64,000 bases of DNA from Betaproteobacteria bacterium (GTDB lineage: Bacteria; Pseudomonadota; Gammaproteobacteria; Burkholderiales; Rhodocyclaceae): assembly GCA_009782565.1 (NCBI GenBank), contig WRIU01000011.1, positions 17,280 to 81,279 on the forward strand. Reading direction: 5' to 3'. Position 1 is the stretch's first letter; every line of letters begins with the position of its first letter. Below, piece by piece: positions 43,804-53,969 of this stretch. The notes under the pieces are model-generated. The model was not told the origin of the DNA and did not search any database. It worked only from the letters and a program-made list of their open reading frames with translations. Made by a program: the position numbers and the translations under genes.

Positions 43804-43860
43804 AAACAGGCTCCCGCGAGGGGAGAAGGGAGTTTTGTGTACGTCTGAACCAAAGCCGCT

Positions 43861-44823
43861 CTAGCCGGGCTTTCTTACCATCGTCCGCTTCAGTTTGGGC
43901 GGGCGTTCCCTTTCAGACCCGATCTTTTTCGGCGCGGGCAGCCCCGCCAGACGGCAGGTATCGGCTTCCGGCATTTCCATCCACATGCCGCGCTTGAGCC
44001 TGGGCGGCAGTTCAACCGGGCCGTAGCGCACCCGCATCAACCGGCTCACGGTGAAACCGATGGCCTCGAACATGCGGCGCACTTCGCGGTTACGGCCTTC
44101 CGGGAGAACGACCCTGTACCAGCGATTCACTCCCTCCCCCCTTTCCTGTCGCAAGGAGCTGAAACGGGCGTGGCCGTCTTCGAGCGCGATGCCTTCAGTC
44201 AGCGCCCGGATGTGCTCGTCGCCGAGTTCTCCCAAGAGTCTCACCGCGTATTCGCGCTCAAACCCGTAACGCGGGTGCATCATCCGGTTGGCAAGGTTGC
44301 CGTCGTCCGTGAAGAGCAGCAGCCCGGAAGTGTTGAAATCCAGCCGCCCGATGGCGAGCCAGCGCCCGCGCCGTAAAGCGGGCAGGCGCTCGAACACCGA
44401 AGGACGGCCTTCCGGGTCATTGCGGGAAACGATCTCGCCCTCGGGTTTGTGATAGATCAGCACTCTCGGCGCGCGCGCGCCGAAGCGTAATTGAACCAGG
44501 CGGCCATTGAGTTTGACCCGGTCGCCGGGGCCGACTTTCTGGCCGAGGCTGGCAGGCTGGTCATTGACCAGGATACGGCCTTCTTCCACCCACTCCTCAA
44601 TCTGGCGGCGAGAAGCCACACCCGCGCGGGCAAGCACTTTTTGCAAGCGTTCCGGTTCGCCGCCGTCGCGCGGGAAGCGCGCGCCGCGACGGACGGTACG
44701 CCCGCCACCCGCCGGGCCGTCATCCGGCTTGCCCGGTTCCAGGTCAGACCCGTCATGACGTAAAAATTTATTCTTGCTCGGCGCCCGCAGGGGCGTCCGC
44801 TTCGATGTTCGTGGTGTCGACAA
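43861..44823 (-). CDS. rluB: 23S rRNA pseudouridine synthase, RluB-type
   Basis: RluB converts a uridine of 23S rRNA (position 2605 in E. coli) to pseudouridine. The 320-residue protein has a basic N-terminal tail and an S4 RNA-binding domain ([20 protein letters not shown]). The catalytic aspartate is in [19 protein letters not shown], and [16 protein letters not shown] is also conserved. No ATG is available near the start: TTG 44823 is used, overlapping scpB by 56 bases, and is uncertain. RluE/RluF-type enzymes are alternatives, but the scpA-scpB-rluB order supports RluB. Confidence 0.85.
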   Translation of the reverse strand: MSTPRTSKRTPLRAPSKNKFLRHDGSDLEPGKPDDGPAGGGRTVRRGARFPRDGGEPERLQKVLARAGVASRRQIEEWVEEGRILVNDQPASLGQKVGPGDRVKLNGRLVQLRFGARAPRVLIYHKPEGEIVSRNDPEGRPSVFERLPALRRGRWLAIGRLDFNTSGLLLFTDDGNLANRMMHPRYGFEREYAVRLLGELGDEHIRALTEGIALEDGHARFSSLRQERGEGVNRWYRVVLPEGRNREVRRMFEAIGFTVSRLMRVRYGPVELPPRLKRGMWMEMPEADTCRLAGLPAPKKIGSERERPPKLKRTMVRKPG

Positions 44824-45442
44824 GTTCCATCATCCTTTCAATTTCGGGCAAGGCTGGCAATTCGGTCAGGCTGCACAAGCCCATGTCGTCGAGAAAACGC
44901 TTGGTCGTGGCGAAAAGCGCCGGACGGCCCGGTGTGTCGCGATGGCCTACGACGTCGATCCAGCCACGCGATTCCAAGGTCTTGAGCACGTTGGGCGAGA
45001 CGGCTACGCCGCGTATCTCCTCGATGCCGCCCCGCGTAACCGGCTGGCGATACGCAATGATCGCCAGCGTTTCCATGACCGCCCTTGAATAACGCGGCGG
45101 CTTTTCGTTCTTCAGCCTGTCCAGGTAAGGCTGTAATTCGGCGCGCGTCTGGAAGCGCCAACCGCTGGCCGTTTGTACAAGCTCTATGCCCCGCCCCGCC
45201 GCTTCCCAATCCGCGCGCAATTCGTCGAGCAGGCGGCGCACGATATCAGAGCCGGGGTCTTGCGCGAACAACTGGCGCAGGACATTCACAGGCAGCGGCG
45301 CGGCGCTGGCAAAAAGCGCCGCTTCGAGGACGCGCTTGACATCCGCCGGGACGTTCAACTCCGCCGCCACGACAGGCGCGGAGGTTTCTCCGTCCGGCAA
45401 GCTTTTTTCCTCCTGCGCGGGAATGCTCTCTTCAATGTTCAC
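44768..45442 (-). CDS. scpB: Segregation and condensation protein ScpB
   Basis: ScpB is a winged-helix partner of ScpA in the SMC condensin complex. The 224-residue protein has the family blocks [51 protein letters not shown] and [18 protein letters not shown]. Its start overlaps the scpA stop by 11 bases. It is followed by rluB on the same strand. Confidence 0.95.
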   Translation of the reverse strand: MNIEESIPAQEEKSLPDGETSAPVVAAELNVPADVKRVLEAALFASAAPLPVNVLRQLFAQDPGSDIVRRLLDELRADWEAAGRGIELVQTASGWRFQTRAELQPYLDRLKNEKPPRYSRAVMETLAIIAYRQPVTRGGIEEIRGVAVSPNVLKTLESRGWIDVVGHRDTPGRPALFATTKRFLDDMGLCSLTELPALPEIERMMELVDTTNIEADAPAGAEQE

Positions 45443-46274
45443 TATCGGCCAGCTTTACGTAAATCGGCGCGAACGCCTCATTCTGGGTCACAACTACCAG
45501 GGCTTCCTTGACCAGTTCCAGCATGGCAAGAAAACTCACCACCAACCCGGCGGCCCCTTTTTCCAGATCAAGCAGCGTATCAAAAACAACGAACGCGCCG
45601 CCATGCAGTTTCCTCAGAATGAGCGACATATGTTCGCGCACCGATAACTTCTCGCGCTCGACATGGTGATGCTGCACGAGCCGCGCCCGCTTCATCAGCC
45701 GCAACCAGGCCAGTTGCAAATCATGCAGGCTCACTTCCGGCATGCGTTCGACGATTTTTTCCGTCACAAACACGCCAACCCTTTCAAAATTCCGCCCCTC
45801 CCTGGGCAGGGCATCGAGCCGCGCAGCAGCAAGTTTAGTCTGTTCGTATTCGAGCAGCCGACGCACCAGTTCGGCCCTGGGGTCGATCTCGATGGCTTCC
45901 TCGCGCGGCGGGCGCGGCAGCAGCATACGCGACTTGATTTCCAGCAACATCGCGGCCATCAGCAGATACTCCGCCGCCAGTTCCAGATTGCTTGCGCGCA
46001 TGGCTTCCACATATTCGAGATACTGCACAGTCAGCGGAGCCATTGGAATGTCGAGCACGTCGATGTTGGCGCGGCGGATCAGATAAAGCAGCAGATCGAG
46101 CGGCCCCTCGAAGGCTTCCAGAAACACGCGCAGCGCATCGGGTGGAATATATAAATCCTTGGGCAATTCCAGCACAGGCTCGCCGTAGAGACGGGCCAGT
46201 GCGTCGTTCGCCGCCTCGTTCGCTTCGCGCGGGGCCGGACAAGGCTCTTCCGACAGGCTATGGCTTTCCATCAT
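45432..46274 (-). CDS. scpA: Segregation and condensation protein ScpA
   Basis: ScpA is the kleisin that bridges SMC heads in chromosome condensation. The 280-residue protein has [24 protein letters not shown] and [19 protein letters not shown], both typical of ScpA N-termini. A C-terminal winged-helix ([17 protein letters not shown]) follows. ATG 46274 or the next codon is the likely start; a TTG 18 bases upstream is also open. It lies 7 bases from the site-2 protease gene stop. Confidence 0.94.
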   Translation of the reverse strand: MMESHSLSEEPCPAPREANEAANDALARLYGEPVLELPKDLYIPPDALRVFLEAFEGPLDLLLYLIRRANIDVLDIPMAPLTVQYLEYVEAMRASNLELAAEYLLMAAMLLEIKSRMLLPRPPREEAIEIDPRAELVRRLLEYEQTKLAAARLDALPREGRNFERVGVFVTEKIVERMPEVSLHDLQLAWLRLMKRARLVQHHHVEREKLSVREHMSLILRKLHGGAFVVFDTLLDLEKGAAGLVVSFLAMLELVKEALVVVTQNEAFAPIYVKLADSEH

Positions 46275-46281
46275 GATCGTC

Positions 46282-46917
46282 TCAGCGCCCAAACAACTTC
46301 AGCAAACCAAACAAAAAAACATCCAGCAACGGCCAAAGGATGACGCCAAGCGCGCCGGTCGCAATCAGGACGAGCAAAATAAGGAAGCCGAAAGGTTCGA
46401 TACGCGCGTATTTCCAGGCCAGACGATTCGGCAGCAGGCTAACCGCGATACGCCCGCCATCGAGCGGCGGTATCGGCAGCAGGTTCAGTAAGAGCAACGC
46501 GCCATTGATGGTCATTCCGGCTACGGCCATCGAAACATAGATTTGCGGCACTTTTCCGGCGATGAGCGCGAAGATCATCGCCCAGATCACCGCCATGACC
46601 AGATTGGCAAAGGGACCCGCTGCCGCTACCCAGAGCATGTCTGATTTGGGATTACGCAAGCGGTTGAAGTTGACCGGAACCGGCTTCGCCCAACCGAACG
46701 TCCATGCCATACCGGAAAGCACAAAAACGCACAGAGGCACGATCACCGTGCCCACCGGGTCGATATGGCGAAACGGATCGAGCGAGATACGCCCAGCCTG
46801 CTCGGCGGTCGGGTCGCCGAAATGACGCGCCACATACCCATGCGCCGCTTCATGCACGGTAATTGCCAGCAGCACCGGCACAGCCCAGACCAGGATATTT
46901 CCAATGATTTCTTGCAT
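46282..46917 (-). CDS. Site-2 protease family (M50) membrane metalloprotease
   Basis: A 211-residue integral membrane protease. The zinc-binding HEAAH lies in AITVHEAAHGYVARHFGD, and the second metal motif is NLLPIPPLDGGRI. Five or six hydrophobic helices are seen. This short subfamily commonly sits beside scpAB. Its substrate is unknown. ATG 46917 gives the normal N-terminus MQEIIGNILVW; the frame is open further upstream. Confidence 0.9.
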   Translation of the reverse strand: MQEIIGNILVWAVPVLLAITVHEAAHGYVARHFGDPTAEQAGRISLDPFRHIDPVGTVIVPLCVFVLSGMAWTFGWAKPVPVNFNRLRNPKSDMLWVAAAGPFANLVMAVIWAMIFALIAGKVPQIYVSMAVAGMTINGALLLLNLLPIPPLDGGRIAVSLLPNRLAWKYARIEPFGFLILLVLIATGALGVILWPLLDVFLFGLLKLFGR

Positions 46918-46939
46918 TCCGCCCCTGCCTCGCTTTTTC

Positions 46940-47572
46940 TCAACTCTCAACAAGCCCGAAGGGTTCCAGGCTGCCACATCCTGCCCGCACCAATACCGGA
47001 GCGCCGCTTGAGAGGTCAATCACCGTCGTCGCCTCTGGATGGCATGCCCCGGCTTCGATCACCAGATCGACCTCTTTTTCCAACCGTTCGCGGATTTCCC
47101 ATGCGTCCGTAAGAGGCTCCTCCTCTCCTGGCAACAACAAGGTCGAAGACAGCAACGGCTCACCCAATGCCTCCAGCAACGCCCCCACCACTGGATGCTC
47201 CGGTACACGGATACCGATCGTCTTTCGCTTCGGATGCAGCACCCGGCGCGGCAATTCGCGCGTGGCTTCGAGAATGAACGTGTATGGGCCGGGCGTGCTC
47301 GCCTTCAGCATCCGATACTGCACATTATCGACACGGGCAAAGGTTCCGATTTCCGACAGGTCACGGCACAACAGCGTGAAATGATGCCGCGCATCCACGC
47401 CGCGCAAACGGCGGATGCGGTCGAGCAGCGCCGCGTCCCCCATGTGGCCGCCCAACGCATACGCAGAGTCCGTCGGAAACGCAATCAGCCCGCCTTCGTG
47501 AATGATGTTCGTCGCTTGCCGGATCAACCTTGGTTGAGGCGATTCAGGAAAGAGAGAGAAAAACTGAGCCAT
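46940..47572 (-). CDS. YciO/Sua5-family tRNA-modification-related protein
   Basis: A 210-residue YrdC-fold protein. The diagnostic segments are GGLIAFPTDSAYALGG, HHFTLLCRDLSEIGTFA and PGPYTFILEATRELPRRVL. The domain is shared by TsaC/Sua5, which make threonylcarbamoyl-AMP for tRNA. The sequence is closer to the YciO branch, whose role is less certain. It is 8 bases from the PHP gene and in the same orientation. Confidence 0.85.
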   Translation of the reverse strand: MAQFFSLFPESPQPRLIRQATNIIHEGGLIAFPTDSAYALGGHMGDAALLDRIRRLRGVDARHHFTLLCRDLSEIGTFARVDNVQYRMLKASTPGPYTFILEATRELPRRVLHPKRKTIGIRVPEHPVVGALLEALGEPLLSSTLLLPGEEEPLTDAWEIRERLEKEVDLVIEAGACHPEATTVIDLSSGAPVLVRAGCGSLEPFGLVES

Positions 47573-47579
47573 CTCTATC

Positions 47580-48416
47580 TCAGGTCAGGCGAGACCACAC
47601 CGGCTCCAAATCCGGCGGCAATGGATTACAGCGCCCGACATCGACCGGGCTTTCTCCTTCTCCATGAAAATCCGAACCGACTGAGGCCAGCAAACCGCGC
47701 CGTCGGGCGACCGTAGCGAAACGTTGCGCCTCTTCCGGGCTGTGCGCGCCGGCCACCACTTCCACGCCCTCACCACCGGCGGCCACGAACAGATCGAACA
47801 GCCGATCGAACGCCGCCGTCGAGAGCCGCTGGCAATACCGCGCCGGATGCGCCAATACCGCGACGCCGCCCGCGCCCCGTATCCAGCACACCGCCTCTTC
47901 CAGATCGGCCCAACGGTGCGGGATAAAACCGGGTTTGCCGTGCGAGAGATAATGATCGAATACCGTCCGCACATCCGGCATGACCCCGCTCGCTACCAGA
48001 TACCGGGCAAAATGCGCCCGCCCGATCATCGTCGGATTGCGCGCAAAACGCCGCGCACCCGAGAGCATCCCGCCCAGACCCGCCCGCGCCAGCGCGTCCG
48101 ACATGCGCCGCGCCCGCTCCTCGCGCCCTGAACGTACCCGCGCAAGCCCTGCCTGAAGCGCCGGGTTTTCCGGATCGACGCCCAAGCCCACTACGTGCAC
48201 CGTCACATTCTGGTAAGTCACCGAGACTTCGACTCCCGGCACAAAGCGCACCCCCAATCGAGCCGCCTCTCGCGCCGCTTCCGACGCGCCGTCCAGTTCA
48301 TCGTGGTCGGTGAGGGCAAGCAAAGTAACGCCATTATCATAAGCGCGGCGCACGACGGCGGCTGGTTCAAGGCAACCATCCGAGACGGTAGAGTGACAAT
48401 GCAGGTCAGCGTTCAT
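47580..48416 (-). CDS. PHP-domain phosphoesterase (RNase AM/TrpH-like)
   Basis: A 278-residue PHP protein. It has the metal-binding DLHCHSTVSDG at the N-terminus, LLALTDHDELDG, the FVPGVEVSVTYQ block, a VAVLAHPARY histidine and the C-terminal SVGSDFHG. These are the four PHP motifs. The E. coli homologue YciV/TrpH acts as a 5'-3' exonuclease on short RNAs. ATG 48416 starts directly at the first motif; the frame is open further upstream. It is divergent from the fumarase gene. Confidence 0.9.
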   Translation of the reverse strand: MNADLHCHSTVSDGCLEPAAVVRRAYDNGVTLLALTDHDELDGASEAAREAARLGVRFVPGVEVSVTYQNVTVHVVGLGVDPENPALQAGLARVRSGREERARRMSDALARAGLGGMLSGARRFARNPTMIGRAHFARYLVASGVMPDVRTVFDHYLSHGKPGFIPHRWADLEEAVCWIRGAGGVAVLAHPARYCQRLSTAAFDRLFDLFVAAGGEGVEVVAGAHSPEEAQRFATVARRRGLLASVGSDFHGEGESPVDVGRCNPLPPDLEPVWSRLT

Positions 48417-48537
48417 CTGGCGGATGATAGCAAAGCCCCCCATCCCCCGAAATGCCCGCTCGGAGGCGCGCGTCAATCGTTGTAAAATTTTCCATTTCAG
48501 CCTGAAACCGAATCACCACAACAGGGAGGAGACCACC

Positions 48538-50067
48538 ATGAACGCCATTCGTGAAGAAGACTTTATCCAGTCCATCGCCGACGCTTTCCAGTTCATCAGT
48601 TGCTATCACCCGCTGGATTTTGTCCAGGCACTCAGCGAAGCCTGGGCGCGCGAAGAAAGCCCCGCCGCGAAAGACGCCATTGCCCAAATTCTCACCAACT
48701 CCCGCATGTGCGCGGAAGGCCGACGCCCGATCTGCCAGGACACCGGGATTGCCGTCGTCTTCCTCAAGGTAGGCATGGACGTCCAATGGCAAACCCGGTT
48801 AAGCGTACAAGAGATGATCGACGAAGGCGTGCGCCGTGCCTACAACGACCCGAACAACAAATTGCGCGCCTCCGTGCTGCTCGACCCGGCGGGCAAACGC
48901 CAGAACAGCCGCGACAATACCCCGGCGGTCGTCCATTACGAGATCGTCCCCGGCGACCATGTGGAAGTGATCTGCGCGGCCAAGGGCGGCGGCTCCGAAA
49001 ACAAAACCAAGGTTGCTATGCTCAACCCGTCCGACGACATCGTCGACTGGGTGCTCAAGACCGTCCCCACGATGGGCGCGGGCTGGTGCCCGCCGGGTAT
49101 TCTTGGAATTGGCATCGGCGGCACGCCGGAAAAGGCCGTGCTCCTTGCCAAAGAATCCCTGATGGCTCCGGTCGACATCCATCTTTTGCGCGAAAAAGCC
49201 GCCAATGGCGCAACGCTTACCCGCGCCGAAGAACTCCGGCTCGAACTCATGGAAAAGGTCAACGCGCTCGGCATTGGCGCGCAGGGGCTTGGCGGCCTCA
49301 CCGCCGTGGTGGACGTAAAAGTGCTCGACACACCCACGCACGCCGCCTCCAAACCCATAGCGATGATTCCCAACTGCGCCGCCACCCGTCACGTCCATTT
49401 CCACCTCGACGGAACCGGCCCGGCCATCCTCACCCCACCCAAGCTCGAAGACTGGCCGCAAGTCACCTGGAAACCCGACACCCAATCGGCCACGCGCGTC
49501 AACCTCGACACCCTGACGAAAGAGGAAGTCGCAGCCTGGAAACCCGGCCAATCCCTGCTCCTGAACGGCAAGATGCTCACCGGGCGCGACGCCGCGCACA
49601 AACGCATTCAAGACATGCTCGACAAGGGTGAGGCGCTACCCGTCGACTTCACCAACCGCGTCATCTACTACGTCGGCCCGGTCGACCCCGTGCGCGATGA
49701 AGTCGTCGGCCCCGCAGGCCCGACCACTGCCACGCGGATGGACAAATTCACCCGCATGATGTTGGAAAAAACCGGCCTCATTGCCATGATCGGCAAATCC
49801 GAACGCGGCCCCATTGCCATCGAAGCCATCCGCGACAACCGATCCGCCTACCTCATGGCCGTAGGCGGCGCGGCCTACCTCGTCTCCAAAGCCATCAAAG
49901 CCGCAAAAGTCGTCGCCTTCGCCGACCTCGGCATGGAAGCCATCTACGAATTCACCGTCGAAGACATGCCCGTAACGGTAGCTGTCGACTCCACCGGCAT
50001 CAGCGTGCACCAGACCGAGCCGAAAAAGTGGCAAGCGAAGATTGGGAAGATTCCGGTTGTGGTGTAA
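48538..50067 (+). CDS. Fumarate hydratase, class I (iron-sulfur type)
   Basis: Class I fumarases interconvert fumarate and malate with an oxygen-sensitive [4Fe-4S] cluster. The 509-residue protein has the N-terminal domain block RPICQDTGIAVVFLKVG and the conserved AAKGGGSENKTKVAMLNPSD. VPTMGAGWCPPGILGIGIGGT supplies a cluster cysteine, and the C-terminal half has VGPAGPTTATRMDKFTRMML. An AGGGAGGAG site precedes ATG 48538. The iron-sulfur type suits the low-oxygen respiration implied by the nap and nrf genes. Confidence 0.95.
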   Translation: MNAIREEDFIQSIADAFQFISCYHPLDFVQALSEAWAREESPAAKDAIAQILTNSRMCAEGRRPICQDTGIAVVFLKVGMDVQWQTRLSVQEMIDEGVRRAYNDPNNKLRASVLLDPAGKRQNSRDNTPAVVHYEIVPGDHVEVICAAKGGGSENKTKVAMLNPSDDIVDWVLKTVPTMGAGWCPPGILGIGIGGTPEKAVLLAKESLMAPVDIHLLREKAANGATLTRAEELRLELMEKVNALGIGAQGLGGLTAVVDVKVLDTPTHAASKPIAMIPNCAATRHVHFHLDGTGPAILTPPKLEDWPQVTWKPDTQSATRVNLDTLTKEEVAAWKPGQSLLLNGKMLTGRDAAHKRIQDMLDKGEALPVDFTNRVIYYVGPVDPVRDEVVGPAGPTTATRMDKFTRMMLEKTGLIAMIGKSERGPIAIEAIRDNRSAYLMAVGGAAYLVSKAIKAAKVVAFADLGMEAIYEFTVEDMPVTVAVDSTGISVHQTEPKKWQAKIGKIPVVV

Positions 50068-50210
50068 TCCTCCCCTTTTTAACGGGGATCGGAAGTAGAA
50101 GCTACGCGGTCATCGACTCCGGCTTGCGTCTGGGCCGAAACGATCGGATGGGCAGGGAAACAGAAATCCCATAGGGGAGAAGGCTGCACTTGCAAATAAA
50201 AGTCCCCGTC

Positions 50211-53200
50211 TCAGTCGCCATACACCACCTTCACCGCCCCAGGCGGCAGCCATTCGCGCAGGTTTTCAAGCAGGGCGTCATCGGGCTTCACCCGCCAGGG
50301 GTCTCCCAGGGCAAGTTCGCCTTCCGCCCGGCCATTGCGGACGCTGACCCGCACGGGGCAAACGTCGGCGCGGAAAGGTTCGAGCAAGGCGGACAAACGG
50401 TTGATGGCTGTATCAATCGTGCCATTCAATGCCCCGATGTCCAGCCGCAGGCTCAGGCCGCGCGCGAAGCGGGCGCGGGCTTCGGAAAAATTCATCAGAT
50501 GGTCGGCAACGATGCGTAACCCACCGGAAAATTCGTCGTCGCTCGCCTTGCCTTCAATCACCAGCACTTCATCGACGGCAATCTTGTCGCGGTAGGCATC
50601 GAGCGTTTCGCTGTACACGGTCACTTCGCGCGGTAAAGTTCCATCGTCGAGCAGAATGAAAGCCATTTTTCCGCGCGCGCCCACCTTGTAGCGCACTTCC
50701 ATCACTATACCGGCCAGCATGACCGGGTCGCGCGAGGCGGTAAGCTGGGCGAGCGGCTGGCGGACGAAGCGGCGCACTTCGTCCTTGCAGGCGTCGAACG
50801 GATGGCCGGAGAGGAAAAATCCGATGGCCAGTTTTTCTTCTTTCAACCGATCGCGTTCCGCCCAAGGGCGTGCCGCGACAAATTCGACCGCTGCCCCCGC
50901 CGCTTCCGGCAGCGCGTCGAACAACCCACTCTGCATCGCGTTTGCCGCCGCCTGCTCGGCGGCATCCATTGCCAGGGCGACGGAGGCCATCAACTGCGCT
51001 CGGTCGCGTCCAGCATGGCCGGAAAGCGTATCCATCGCACCCGCGCGGATCAGGGCTTCAATGACCCGGCGGTTGACATGGCGGCGGTCGACGCGCATGC
51101 ACAAATCGAACAGGTCGCGGAACGCGCCGTCCTGTTCGCGCGCGGCAAGGATGGCGCGCACGGCAGGTTCGCCTACGCCCTTGACCGCGCCAAGCCCGTA
51201 GCGGATGGTCTTGCGGTCGACCGGCACGAAGCGGTAGGCGGAGGCGTTGATATCGGGAGGCAGAATCGTGAGGCCGTTGCCGGTGGCGTCTTCAAAGAAG
51301 ACCTTGATCGCGTCGGTGTTGTCGAGATCGGACGATAGCGTAGCGGCCATGAAGGCGGCGCAATGGTGCGCTTTGAGCCAGGCGGTGTGGTAGGTAACGA
51401 CCGCGTAGGCGGCGGTATGGGACTTGTTGAAACCGTATTCCGCGAACTTCGTCATCAGGTCGAAGAGCCTTTCGGCCAGCTTCGGGTCATATCCCTTCTT
51501 TTTTGCGCCTTCGGCGATGATGCCGCGATGCTTGGCCATTTCCTCGGGTTTTTTCTTGCCCATTGCCCGCCGCAGCATGTCGGCCCCGCCCAGGGTGTAG
51601 CCGCCGACGATCTGCGAAATTTGCATCACCTGTTCCTGGTACACGATGACGCCGTAGGTCGGCTCCAGGCATGCCTTGAGGTCGGGATGGAAATAGTCGA
51701 TGGCCTGACGGCCTTTTTTTCGCAGGATGAAATCATCGACCATCCCGGAACCCAACGGGCCGGGGCGGTAGAGTGCGAGTACGGCGATGATGTCCTCGAA
51801 ACGGTCGGGAGCGAGCTTTTTCAGGAGCTTTTTCATGCCCTCCGATTCGACCTGAAAAATCGCCGTGGTATTGGCATCCTTCAAAATCTGATAGGCGGCG
51901 GGGTCGTTGAACTCCAGGCTCTCCAAAGGGGGGCGGCTGCCTTCGAGGCGTTCTACGTAATCGAGCGCGAGTTCGATGATGGTGAGGTTCCGCAAGCCGA
52001 GGAAGTCGAATTTCACGAGCCCTACGGCTTCCACGTCATCCTTATCGAACTGCGACACCGGCACGGCATCCACGCCGTCGGCGAGGTAGAGCGGGCAAAA
52101 ATCGGTGAGTTTGCCCGGCGCAATCAATACGCCCCCCGCGTGCATGCCGACGTTGCGCGTCAATCCTTCCAGCGGTTCGGCCAAGCTCCATAGTTTCTGG
52201 ATGGCTTCGCCATCGTTGCCGTCCCGCATCATTTCAGTGAGTTGCGGTTCCATCTCCAGTGCGCGGGCGAGCGGAACCGGCTTGGGGCCTTCGAGCGGAA
52301 TCAGCTTGGAGAGGCGGTCGCACAAACCGTAAGGCAAATCGAGCACACGCCCCACGTCGCGCACCACAGCTCTGGAAGCCATCGTGCCGAAAGTGGCGAT
52401 TTGGCTCACTGCTTCCTTGCCGTAGCGCGCCCGCACGTATTCGATGACCCGATGACGGTTGTCCTGGCAAAAGTCGATGTCGAAGTCGGGCATCGACACC
52501 CGTTCCGGGTTCAGGAAACGCTCAAAAAGCAGTGCGTAGGCGAGCGGGTCGAGATCGGTGATGCGAAGGCTGTAGGCGACGAGCGACCCTGCCCCCGAAC
52601 CGCGCCCCGGCCCGACTGGTACGCCATTGTTTTTGGCCCACAGAATGAAGTCGGCCACGATCAGGAAGTAGCCGGGGAAACCCATCTGGATGATGGTGTC
52701 GATCTCGAACTGAAGGCGCTCTTCGTAACGGGGACGCTGGCGCATGCGTTCTTCTTCATCCGGATAAAGCTGCGCGAGGCGCGCTTTCAGCCCTTGCCGT
52801 GCTTCCAGCGCAAGAAGATCGTCCAAGCTCATGCCTTCCGGTGTCGGAAAGAGCGGCAAGAAGCTCTTGTCCAACTGCACCGTGAGCGAACAGCGGCGGG
52901 CGATCTCCACCGCGTTTTCCAGCGCCTCTGGAATGTCGGCGAAGAGCGCGCACATCTCCGCCTGACTCTTGAAATACTGATCGTCGGTGAATTCGCGCGG
53001 GCGGCGCTTGTCCGCGAGCACATTCCCTTCGGCGATGCACACCCGCGCCTCGTGCGCCTCAAAATCCTCTCGGCGCAGAAATTGCACCGGATGCGTAGCG
53101 ACCACCGGCAACCCGAGCCGTCCGGCCAATGCCACCGCATGGCGCACATAAGCCTCCGTGCCCGGTTGCCCTGCCCGCTGTAGTTCGATGTACCAGGCGT

Positions 53201-53726
53201 CAGGGAAAAGCTGCGCCCATTCACGCGCCAACCGTTCCGCCAGTGCCTCGTTGCCGTTGGCAAGCGCCTGTCCCACATCGCCCGCCAGCGCCCCAGAGAG
53301 GCACAGCAACCCGCTTGCCGCGCCATCTTGAAACCATTCGCGCCGTATCAACGCCCTGCCCCGCGCCCTGTTCTCCATCCAGGCACGGGTCAACAGCCCG
53401 CACAGTTGCCCGAATCCTTCGCGGTTCCTGCTAATCAGCAGCACACGCCAGGGTTTGTCACGGTCGTTTTCGTTCTCGATCCAGACATCTGCCCCGATAA
53501 CCGGTTTCAAGCCCCGGTTTCGCGCACCCTTGTAGAACTTGACCATGCCGAAGAGGTTTCCGAGGTCGGAAACGCCCAGTGCTGGCATGCCATCCTTTAC
53601 GGCAGCAGCCAGCACCGAATCGATCTGGACGATACCGTCGGTAACCGAGTACTCGGTGTGTAGACGCAGATGGATGAATCGGGGGGAATGCGGCGCGGAG
53701 CCGGAAGAGGATGCGGGTGCGTTCAT
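50211..53726 (-). CDS. dnaE: DNA polymerase III alpha subunit
   Basis: DnaE is the replicative polymerase subunit. The 1171-residue protein has an N-terminal PHP domain (FIHLRLHTEYSVTDGIV, MPALGVSDLGNLFG), the palm catalytic triplet region MPDFDIDF (Asp414, Asp416 and Asp418) and GPGRGSGAGSLVAYSL. The finger/thumb segment ATIFQVESEGMKKLLKKL follows, then helix-hairpin-helix and OB-fold parts (VMLAGIVMEVRYK). Length and domain order are those of proteobacterial DnaE1. The start ATG 53726 follows family length. Confidence 0.97.
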   Translation of the reverse strand: MNAPASSSGSAPHSPRFIHLRLHTEYSVTDGIVQIDSVLAAAVKDGMPALGVSDLGNLFGMVKFYKGARNRGLKPVIGADVWIENENDRDKPWRVLLISRNREGFGQLCGLLTRAWMENRARGRALIRREWFQDGAASGLLCLSGALAGDVGQALANGNEALAERLAREWAQLFPDAWYIELQRAGQPGTEAYVRHAVALAGRLGLPVVATHPVQFLRREDFEAHEARVCIAEGNVLADKRRPREFTDDQYFKSQAEMCALFADIPEALENAVEIARRCSLTVQLDKSFLPLFPTPEGMSLDDLLALEARQGLKARLAQLYPDEEERMRQRPRYEERLQFEIDTIIQMGFPGYFLIVADFILWAKNNGVPVGPGRGSGAGSLVAYSLRITDLDPLAYALLFERFLNPERVSMPDFDIDFCQDNRHRVIEYVRARYGKEAVSQIATFGTMASRAVVRDVGRVLDLPYGLCDRLSKLIPLEGPKPVPLARALEMEPQLTEMMRDGNDGEAIQKLWSLAEPLEGLTRNVGMHAGGVLIAPGKLTDFCPLYLADGVDAVPVSQFDKDDVEAVGLVKFDFLGLRNLTIIELALDYVERLEGSRPPLESLEFNDPAAYQILKDANTTAIFQVESEGMKKLLKKLAPDRFEDIIAVLALYRPGPLGSGMVDDFILRKKGRQAIDYFHPDLKACLEPTYGVIVYQEQVMQISQIVGGYTLGGADMLRRAMGKKKPEEMAKHRGIIAEGAKKKGYDPKLAERLFDLMTKFAEYGFNKSHTAAYAVVTYHTAWLKAHHCAAFMAATLSSDLDNTDAIKVFFEDATGNGLTILPPDINASAYRFVPVDRKTIRYGLGAVKGVGEPAVRAILAAREQDGAFRDLFDLCMRVDRRHVNRRVIEALIRAGAMDTLSGHAGRDRAQLMASVALAMDAAEQAAANAMQSGLFDALPEAAGAAVEFVAARPWAERDRLKEEKLAIGFFLSGHPFDACKDEVRRFVRQPLAQLTASRDPVMLAGIVMEVRYKVGARGKMAFILLDDGTLPREVTVYSETLDAYRDKIAVDEVLVIEGKASDDEFSGGLRIVADHLMNFSEARARFARGLSLRLDIGALNGTIDTAINRLSALLEPFRADVCPVRVSVRNGRAEGELALGDPWRVKPDDALLENLREWLPPGAVKVVYGD

Positions 53727-53782
53727 CCGGGCATTTTAGCCGAGTCGCACCCTCTCCCGAACTTCTGAGTTGGCAAAGCTAA

Positions 53783-53961
53783 ACCACCCCGGCGCTTCGC
53801 GCTGACCCCTCCTAGGAGGGGAATTTAGTGCGAGGCTTATTCCCCTCCTTTGGAGGGGTACCCCGAAGGGGTGGGGTGGTAGCGGCGTATGGAAACCGCT
53901 ATACGCTTCTTAACCACCGCACCACCCCGGCGCTTCGCGCCACCCCTCCTAGGAGGGGAAT
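53783..53961. repeat. Cluster of intergenic palindromic repeats between dnaE and the outer-membrane protein
   Basis: Two direct copies of a 41-base unit (53783-53823 and 53921-53961, starting ACCACCCCGGCGCTTCGCGC and ending CCTCCTAGGAGGGGAA) flank an inverted related unit (53839-53880). A nested GCGTAT/ATACGC hairpin lies between. The pattern is of BIME/REP type. No gene is present in 53727-53969. Confidence 0.8.
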
Positions 53962-53969
53962 GGGTCGTC